This document shows, piece by piece, positions 38,625 to 43,854 of a stretch of 43,854 nt of DNA. The first letter of the stretch is position 1; each line of letters begins with the position of its first letter. The notes beneath the pieces were generated by a model, which was not told the origin of the DNA, ran no database searches, and saw nothing but the letters and a program-made list of their open reading frames with translations. Source of the stretch: Thermoleophilaceae bacterium. Lineage in GTDB: Bacteria; Actinomycetota; Thermoleophilia; Solirubrobacterales; Thermoleophilaceae. The DNA is taken from assembly GCA_016929195.1 (NCBI GenBank), contig JAFGJG010000036.1, positions 1 to 43,854 of the forward strand. Reading direction: 5' to 3'. A program made the position numbers and the translations under genes.

Positions 38625-39305
38625 ATGAACAAGGACCAGAAGGCAGCGGTCGTCGAGGAGGTGACCGCCCAGATCAAGGAGTCGGGAGCGGTCTTCGCCG
38701 TCGACTACCGCGGCATCACGGTGCCTCAGGCGGCAGAGCTGCGCGCCCGGCTGCTCGAGGCGGGGGCGCGCTTTCGCGTCGTCAAGAACACGCTGACGCA
38801 GATCGCGGCCGACCAGGCCGACGCCGAGTCGCTGAAGCAGGTTCTCGAGGGGCCGACCGCGTTCACGTTCGTCCGCGAGGACGGCGACGTGGCGCTGGCC
38901 GCCAAGGCGCTCGCCCAGTTCAAGCGCGAGCACGACGTGCTCGGCTTCAAGGGCGGCATCATGAACGGCGAGGTCCTGTCGGTCGAGCAGCTCGGGGAGC
39001 TCGCCCGCCTGCCGGCACGCGACGTTCTGCACAGCCAGCTGGTCGGGGTCATAGCGTCGCCGATCACCGGGCTCGTCCGTGGGCTGAACGCGCTGATCGC
39101 CGGCCTGGCGATCCAGCTCGGCCAGATCGTGGAGCAGGGCCTGCTGCCCGCCGGCGAGGCGCCGGCCGAGGCGGCGGAGGCCGAGGCACCCGCCGAGCCG
39201 GAGCCGGAGGCCGAGGAGGCTCCCACCGAGGAGGCCTCGGCCGAGGAACCGGAGGCTGATGAAACTGAAGCGCCCTCCGAGGGCGAAGACGAGAAGGAGG
39301 GCTAG
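38625..39305 (+). CDS. rplJ: 50S ribosomal protein L10
   Basis: 226 aa; the base of the ribosomal stalk. NKDQKAAVVEEVTAQI and FAVDYRGITVPQAAELRARL are the typical N-terminus, VVKNTLTQIA the rRNA-binding part. The C-terminal 55 residues are an acidic Ala/Glu/Pro tail (EAEAPAEPEPEAEEAP) beyond the usual 165-180 aa. ATG 38625 is preceded by AAAGGAA; an upstream in-frame start would lie in the leader and is rejected. rplL ATG comes directly after the stop. Confidence 0.97.
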   Translation: MNKDQKAAVVEEVTAQIKESGAVFAVDYRGITVPQAAELRARLLEAGARFRVVKNTLTQIAADQADAESLKQVLEGPTAFTFVREDGDVALAAKALAQFKREHDVLGFKGGIMNGEVLSVEQLGELARLPARDVLHSQLVGVIASPITGLVRGLNALIAGLAIQLGQIVEQGLLPAGEAPAEAAEAEAPAEPEPEAEEAPTEEASAEEPEADETEAPSEGEDEKEG

Positions 39306-39686
39306 ATGGCCACTGCAAAAGAGCTGATCGAAGAGATCAAGAAGATGAGCGTGCTCGAGCTGTCCGAGCTGATCAAGGCGCTCGAGGAGGAGTTCGGCGT
39401 GTCCGCCACCGCGGTCGCCGCGGCGGCCCCGGCCGCCGGAGCGCCCGCCGGTGACGGCGCCGCCGCCGAGGAGGAGTCGTCCACGGTCGACGTGGTGCTC
39501 ACCGGCGCCGGCGACAAGAAGATCCAGGTGATCAAGGTCGTTCGCGCCGCCACCGGCCTCGGCCTCAAGGAGGCCAAGGCGCTCGTGGACGAGCTCAAGC
39601 CCGTCAAGGAGGGCATCGACCGCGACGAGGCGGACAAGCTCAAGGGCGAGCTCGAGGAGGCCGGCGCGAGCGTGGAGCTCAAGTAG
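39306..39686 (+). CDS. rplL: 50S ribosomal protein L7/L12
   Basis: 126 aa stalk protein. The N-terminal dimerisation domain ([20 protein letters not shown]) is joined by an Ala/Gly-rich hinge to the factor-binding domain ([33 protein letters not shown]). AAGGAGGGCTAG gives a strong ribosome binding site inside the rplJ end. A hairpin terminator follows at 39711-39738. Confidence 0.98.
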   Translation: MATAKELIEEIKKMSVLELSELIKALEEEFGVSATAVAAAAPAAGAPAGDGAAAEEESSTVDVVLTGAGDKKIQVIKVVRAATGLGLKEAKALVDELKPVKEGIDRDEADKLKGELEEAGASVELK

Positions 39687-39710
39687 CGCACGCCGCTTCA
39701 GCAGCGTTGT

Positions 39711-39738
39711 CGAGGGGCCGCCGCGAGGCGGCCCCTCG
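39711..39738 (+). terminator. Hairpin terminator after rplL
   Basis: A perfect 12-bp stem CGAGGGGCCGCC/GGCGGCCCCTCG with loop GCGA. No T-run follows. It would separate the ribosomal operon from the gamma-glutamyltransferase gene. Confidence 0.7.
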
Positions 39739-39785
39739 CCGTTCCGGGGGTGTTTCCGGGCGCGGAGCCGGGTAGGGCTCGGGAG

Positions 39786-41504
39786 ATGGGCCGCCGCGTC
39801 GCCACCCTCGCCCTCGCCGCACTGGCCGCGCTCGCGCCGGCGGCCGGCGCGCAGGCCGGCGCCACCGCGACCGGCCACGGCGGCGCCGCGGCGTCCGTGG
39901 ACAGGGCCGCCACGCGGACGGCGATCTCCGTGCTCCGCCGCGGCGGGAACGCCGTGGACGCCGCGGTGGCGGCCGCCGGCGTTCTCGGCGTGGTCGAGCC
40001 CTATTCCTGCGGGATCGGCGGCGGCGGGTTCATGGTCATCCGCACGCCGAGCGGCAGGGTCACGACCATCGACTCGCGGGAGCTCTCGCCCGCGGCGATG
40101 ACCCCCACGTCCTTCATGGAGAACGGCGAGCCGCTCGAGTTCGACCCGGCCCGCTACAGCGGCCTGTCGGCCGGCGTGCCGGGCACGGTCCGGGGCTGGT
40201 CGGAGGCGCTCGAGGGGTACGGCACCTGGTCGCTCGGGCGCGCGCTCCATCCGGGGGCGGCCGTCGCGCGGCGCGGCTTCCGGGTCGACGACACCTTCGT
40301 CAGCCAGACCGAGGACAACGTGCCGTGGTTCGACGACGTCCCGTCCACGGCGGCGCTCTATCTAGACCCCGACGGGACCCCCCGCGACGCCGGCACGATC
40401 ATCCGCAACCGGGACCTTGCGCGCACCTACGGGCTGATCGCCAGGCGCGGCCCGCGCGCCTTCTATGAGGGTCCGATCGCCGACGCGATCGTGAAGGCCT
40501 CGAACGAGCCGCCGGTCGCCGCCGGCGCTGACCACGTCTGGCGCCCGGGGCTGCTGAGCGCCGGCGACCTCGAGTCCTACACGGCGCCGGAGCGCCGTCC
40601 GACACGCGTGCGCTTCCGCGGCCTCGACGTGTGGGGAATGGGCCCGCCCTCGAGCGGCGGGTCGACGGTCGGCGAGGTGCTGAACATCCTCGACGGCTAC
40701 CGCGCGCTCGCCTCGGACCGCACCCGTGCGCTCCACCTCCTGATCGAGTCGGAGCGCCTCGCCTTCGCCGACCGGGGCGCCTACCTCGCGGACCCGGACT
40801 TCTTCGACGTGCCCCTCCGCGACCTGCTCTCGCGGCGCTTCGCAGCCGAGCGGCGCGAGCTGATCGACCCGGCGGCCGCGGGCACCAGCCCGGCCGAGCC
40901 GGGCGATCCGTACGGAGACGGCGGCGGCCCTGGCCACTCCACGACCCACCTGACGGTGTCCGACGGCCGCGGGACCGTCGTCTCCTACACGTTCACGATC
41001 GAGTCGATCGGCGGCAACGGCATCGTCGTGCCGGGCCACGGCTTCCTGCTCAACAACGAGCTCACGGACTTCGACTACGACGATCCCGCCGCGCCGAACA
41101 GCTCGGACGGCCGCAAGCGGCCGCGCAGCTCGATGAGCCCCACGATCGTCACCCGGCGCGGGCGGCCGTACCTGGCGGTCGGATCGCCGGGAGGGGCCAC
41201 GATCATCACGACGGTGGCGCAGATCCTGCTCGACCGGCTCGCCCTGGGCGCGTCCCTCCCGGACGCGATCGCGGCGCCCCGGGTGAGCCAGCGGAACGCC
41301 ACGCCGAGCCAGGCGGAGCAGGCCTTCGTCGACTCGCCGGAGGGCCGCGCCCTCGCGGCCGGCTACGGGCAGACCTTCGAGACGCCGGACGACCCTGAGA
41401 TCGGCGCCGCCACCGGCATCGACTTCGGGCGCCACGGCCGCGTGCTCGCCGCCGCCGAGCCGGTCCGGCGCGGCTCGGGCAGCGCGGCGGTCGAACGGCC
41501 CTAG
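39786..41504 (+). CDS. ggt: Gamma-glutamyltransferase (glutathione hydrolase)
   Basis: 572-aa exported Ntn-hydrolase that removes the gamma-glutamyl group from glutathione-like compounds. A signal peptide (RRVATLALAALAALAPAAGAQA) is followed by GGNAVDAAVAAAGVLGVVEPYSCGIGGGG (large-subunit start) and the self-cleavage/nucleophile site GHSTTHLTV, whose first Thr of TTH becomes the small-subunit N-terminus; RSSMSPTIV and GSPGGATIITTVAQ bind the substrate. ATG 39786 is chosen as it opens the signal peptide; TAGGGC lies 7 nt before it. Its place between rplL and rpoB is unusual. Confidence 0.93.
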   Translation: MGRRVATLALAALAALAPAAGAQAGATATGHGGAAASVDRAATRTAISVLRRGGNAVDAAVAAAGVLGVVEPYSCGIGGGGFMVIRTPSGRVTTIDSRELSPAAMTPTSFMENGEPLEFDPARYSGLSAGVPGTVRGWSEALEGYGTWSLGRALHPGAAVARRGFRVDDTFVSQTEDNVPWFDDVPSTAALYLDPDGTPRDAGTIIRNRDLARTYGLIARRGPRAFYEGPIADAIVKASNEPPVAAGADHVWRPGLLSAGDLESYTAPERRPTRVRFRGLDVWGMGPPSSGGSTVGEVLNILDGYRALASDRTRALHLLIESERLAFADRGAYLADPDFFDVPLRDLLSRRFAAERRELIDPAAAGTSPAEPGDPYGDGGGPGHSTTHLTVSDGRGTVVSYTFTIESIGGNGIVVPGHGFLLNNELTDFDYDDPAAPNSSDGRKRPRSSMSPTIVTRRGRPYLAVGSPGGATIITTVAQILLDRLALGASLPDAIAAPRVSQRNATPSQAEQAFVDSPEGRALAAGYGQTFETPDDPEIGAATGIDFGRHGRVLAAAEPVRRGSGSAAVERP

Positions 41505-41516
41505 CATCCGGGGGGC

Positions 41517-41900
41517 ATGGGCCCCGCGCTCGACCACGTGGTCATCCACGTCTCCGACTGGCAGCGCTCGAACGCGTTCTACCGCGACGTCCTCGGCGCC
41601 GAGCTGATCGAGCGCGACGGGAGCGAGGCGCGCCACTACCGCTTCGGCGCCCAGCAGCTGAACGTGCACGGTCCCGGGCAGGAGCCGAGCCCGGTCGCGG
41701 CACGGCCGGCCGCTCCCGGAGGCGCGGACCTCTGCTTCGTCTGGGATGGGCCGATCGACGGCGCGGTCCAGCACCTCGAGTCTCACGGGGTGGCCGTGGA
41801 GGAGGGGCCGGTCACCCGCTACGGCGGCCGCGGGCGCGGCACGAGCGTCTACTTCCGGGATCCCGACGGAAGCCTCCTCGAGTTCCTCTCATACGCGTGA
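41517..41900 (+). CDS. VOC family protein (glyoxalase-like)
   Basis: 127-aa protein with two beta-alpha-beta-beta-beta units. LDHVVIHVSDWQRSNAFYRDVLGAELIER opens unit one (His 7 a likely metal ligand), and VYFRDPDGSLLEFLSY closes unit two with the usual glutamate ligand. It could be a lyase, isomerase or ring-cleaving dioxygenase; no substrate is evident. It starts 12 bp after ggt and overlaps the next gene (GTGA), so the three are likely co-transcribed. Confidence 0.88.
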   Translation: MGPALDHVVIHVSDWQRSNAFYRDVLGAELIERDGSEARHYRFGAQQLNVHGPGQEPSPVAARPAAPGGADLCFVWDGPIDGAVQHLESHGVAVEEGPVTRYGGRGRGTSVYFRDPDGSLLEFLSYA

Positions 41901-42388
41901 GGGGGTGGGCGGCAGCGGCGGCGGCGCTGGTGGTCGCGGGGGCGGACCTGGTCCTGCACCTCCGGCGCCCGCGCTGGATCCTGATCGCGCTGTTCGACCA
42001 CCCCGCCCACGTCGCGACGGCGGCGCTCATGGCCCTCAACCTCCGCGACCGCTCGCCGCGCTGGCACGCCGGGTTCCTGGCGGGCTCGCTCCTGCCCGAC
42101 GTGGATCACATCCCGCTCGCGATCGGGGAGCACCCCACGCCGGAGACCCGCCGCCCGGCCACCCACTCGCTCTTGGCGGTGGCCCCCCTGTTCGCGCTCG
42201 CGCGCGCGAGTCGCAGCGAGCTGGCGGACGGCACGGCTTGGGGCACCCTCGCGCACTTCGCCCGCGACGTCGCGGTCCCGCCGGGCGCCCCGCTGCTCAA
42301 GCCTTTCCGTGAGGAGGACGTCCTGCTGCCGTATGCGGCGTACGCGCTCGCGCTCGTCGGCCTCGCCGGAATGGCGATGACCCGCTAA
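41897..42388 (+). CDS. Membrane-bound metal-dependent hydrolase-like protein (DUF457/YdjM family)
   Basis: 163 aa with hydrophobic segments and the conserved acidic/histidine motifs of DUF457: FDHPAHVATAALMAL, GSLLPDVDHIPLA, RRPATHSLLAVAPLF and TLAHFARDV. These residues probably bind metal at the membrane face; biochemical function is unproven. GTG 41897 overlaps the VOC stop. It is the last gene before the rpoB promoter region. Confidence 0.8.
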   Translation: MRGWAAAAAALVVAGADLVLHLRRPRWILIALFDHPAHVATAALMALNLRDRSPRWHAGFLAGSLLPDVDHIPLAIGEHPTPETRRPATHSLLAVAPLFALARASRSELADGTAWGTLAHFARDVAVPPGAPLLKPFREEDVLLPYAAYALALVGLAGMAMTR

Positions 42389-42601
42389 CCTCTGGCGCGG
42401 CCTATAGCCGCAGCCGTCCCTGGAAGTGCGCCGGCACATATACCCGGCGCCTCGAGACGGGGTCCGTGATGGCCGCGCCTCACCCATCCGGGTGGGCACC
42501 CGCCCCTTGCCGGGGCGGAGATGAGTCTGCTATTCTGGTGGGTCGCGCTTTGCGCCCTGCCCGCCTGTCCTCGAAGTACGGAATCTGAAGGAGTCGCCGA
42601 G
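42389..42601 (+). promoter_or_regulatory. rpoB promoter and leader region
   Basis: 213 bp without a gene. Candidate promoter: TTGCCG (42507-42512) and TATTCT (42531-42536) spaced by 18 bp. Upstream are hairpins GCGCCGG/CCGGCGC (42428-42450) and CCGCCCC/GGGGCGG (42500-42518), the second overlapping the -35; they may end the ggt-VOC-DUF457 transcript. The leader to TTG 42602 is about 60 nt and carries AAGGAG (42588-42593). Confidence 0.6.
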
Positions 42602-43854
42602 TTGGCACGCGTTGACGCTGCTCGCACCCGCCGCTCGTTCTCCCGTCTGGAGAACGCCCTCGAAGTCCCAAACCTGATCGATATCCAGCGGCGCTCGTTC
42701 GAGTGGCTGGTCGACACGGAGAAGGGTGGTCTCAGGGAGACCATCGACGATGTCTCGCCCATCGAGGACTACACCGGCAACCTCGCCGTGGTCTTCGAGG
42801 AGATCCACTTCGACGAGCCCGTCGCCCCGATCTCCGAGTGTCGTGAGAAGGACCTCACCTACGCGCGACCGCTGACCGTCAAGGTCGCGTTCCAGAACCG
42901 CGAGACGGGTGAGATCCGTGAGCAGTCCGTCTTCATGGGCGACTTCCCGTGGATGACCGACTGGGGCACGTTCATCATCAACGGGACCGAGCGCGTCGTC
43001 GTGACGCAGCTCGTGCGCTCGCCGGGCGCTTACGTGATGGAGCCCAAGGACCGCGAGAAGCAGGTCTTCATCGCGAACCTGATGCCGGCCCGCGGCTCCT
43101 GGCTCGAGCTCGAGATCGACAAGAAGGGCAAGGTCTTCGTCCGCATCGACCGGAAGCGCAAGCTCCCCGTGAGCGTGCTGCTGCGGGCGATGGGCGACGT
43201 GCTGCGCGAGGGCACCCACGAGAACGACAAGGGCATGATCCCCGGCTGGACCGGGTCCGACGAGGACATCCTCAAGCTCTTCGACGACAGCCTCTACATC
43301 CGGCTCACGCTGGACGCGGACGCCGAGGTCACGAAGTCGGAGGAGGGCGCGCTCATCGAGCTGTTCAAGAAGCAGCGCCCGGGCGAGCCGCCGTCGATCG
43401 ACGCCGCGAAGAACCTGCTCAACCAGCTGTTCTTTGACCCGAAGCGCTACGACCTCACGCGCGTCGGGCGCTACAAGCTCAACTCGCGGCTCCACATCGA
43501 CGAGCCGCTCGACCGCCGCACGCTCACGCCGCGGGACATCATCGAGCTCATCAAGGAGCTCATCTCGCTGCCGCGCCAGCTCGGCATCCCCGAGTCGGGG
43601 ATGTACGACGGGGACGAGGGCGAGGAGCCGATCAAGGACTTCGCGCTGGAGGCGGTCTCGCTGCCGCGCGAGCCCATCGAGGAGCGCCTCGACGAGTACG
43701 AGCACTTCGGAAACCGCCGGCTGCGGACCGTCGGGGAGCTGATCCAGGAGGCCTTCCGGATCGGGCTCTACCGCATGGAGCGCGTCGTGCGCGAGCGCCT
43801 CACCACCGAGGACGCCGACACGATCACCCCGCAGACGATCATCAACATCCGGCC
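42602..43854 (+). CDS. rpoB: DNA-directed RNA polymerase subunit beta, N-terminal part
   Basis: The gene runs off the right edge; 417 codons are seen. It opens ARVDAARTRRSFSRLENALEV and PNLIDIQRRSFEWLVD, then shows the conserved DFPWMTDWGTFIINGTERVVVTQLVRSPG (residues about 115-143; key INGTERVVVSQL-type block) and DPKRYDLTRVGRYKLN. The rifampicin region is not reached. TTG 42602 is chosen because AAGGAG lies 8 nt upstream and the next residues match beta-subunit N-termini. It has its own promoter rather than sharing the rplJ-rplL transcript. Confidence 0.96.
   Translation, partial: MARVDAARTRRSFSRLENALEVPNLIDIQRRSFEWLVDTEKGGLRETIDDVSPIEDYTGNLAVVFEEIHFDEPVAPISECREKDLTYARPLTVKVAFQNRETGEIREQSVFMGDFPWMTDWGTFIINGTERVVVTQLVRSPGAYVMEPKDREKQVFIANLMPARGSWLELEIDKKGKVFVRIDRKRKLPVSVLLRAMGDVLREGTHENDKGMIPGWTGSDEDILKLFDDSLYIRLTLDADAEVTKSEEGALIELFKKQRPGEPPSIDAAKNLLNQLFFDPKRYDLTRVGRYKLNSRLHIDEPLDRRTLTPRDIIELIKELISLPRQLGIPESGMYDGDEGEEPIKDFALEAVSLPREPIEERLDEYEHFGNRRLRTVGELIQEAFRIGLYRMERVVRERLTTEDADTITPQTIINIR

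Overview
The window is GC-rich and densely packed, and reads as chromosome of an actinobacterium, most probably class Thermoleophilia (Solirubrobacterales/Gaiellales type). That placement is inferred from gene content: B12-dependent class II ribonucleotide reductase with NrdR, a FolE2/MptA-type GTP cyclohydrolase, a c-di-AMP riboswitch ahead of an NlpC/P60 cell-wall enzyme, a short RpoD, collagen-like and fasciclin secreted proteins, and TANNNT -10 elements. No phage, insertion sequence or CRISPR array was seen. No gene-free stretch exceeds 300 bases.

Layout. 1-1.9 kb: nrdR-nrdJ (deoxynucleotide synthesis) behind two NrdR boxes. 1.9-7.7 kb: galE-like epimerase, PLP decarboxylase, tmk-holB, a Cys/Met-metabolism PLP enzyme and a DUF192/membrane fusion. 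7.8-12.2 kb: tRNA-Thr(CGT), methyltransferase, a secreted GH5 endoglycoceramidase-like enzyme, an NTF2-like protein and a secreted tripeptidyl-peptidase-like hydrolase. 12.2-15 kb: a catabolic-looking pair (DAPG-hydrolase-like protein and BBE-type flavoenzyme) divergent from an IclR regulator. 15-18.3 kb: DMT exporter, GFA protein and alkylsulfatase. 18.3-21.4 kb: a three-gene operon of CitE-like lyase, mesaconyl-CoA hydratase-like protein and mesaconyl-CoA C1-C4 transferase-like protein, the core of the second cycle of the 3-hydroxypropionate bicycle. 21.4-25.3 kb: TauE/SafE permease, a second GH5 enzyme, and the c-di-AMP riboswitch with its NlpC/P60 gene. 25.3-30.7 kb: YjbR, VTT and DUF3817-like membrane proteins, pgsA, a Clp-N-like orphan, folE2, rpoD, GNAT. 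30.7-43.9 kb: a translation/transcription cluster (tRNA-Tyr, tRNA-Thr(GGT), rpmG, secE, nusG, rplK, rplA, rplJ, rplL, rpoB), interrupted by two accessory blocks.

The first accessory block (30.9-36 kb) is the most interesting part. It holds a CarH-type B12 photoreceptor regulator whose own promoter and that of the next gene (a secreted fasciclin protein) share the same 11-bp-periodic CTGTACA repeats. Divergent from carH is an operon of lipoprotein, ferric-reductase-like membrane protein, small anchored acidic protein and ApbE flavin transferase, which looks like an extracytoplasmic flavin/heme electron-transfer module. The proposal is a light- and B12-responsive surface redox or photoprotection locus; the operator repeats are directly visible, the regulon membership of the redox operon is inferred. 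The second block (39.8-42.4 kb: gamma-glutamyltransferase, VOC protein, DUF457 protein) separates rplL from rpoB, which has acquired its own promoter.

A window-wide pattern is that many genes have a TANNNT hexamer ending 6-7 nt before the start codon and no Shine-Dalgarno sequence, indicating leaderless transcripts. Where a strong ribosome binding site exists, the start chosen is often TTG (P60, rpoD, secE, rpoB, Clp-N-like).
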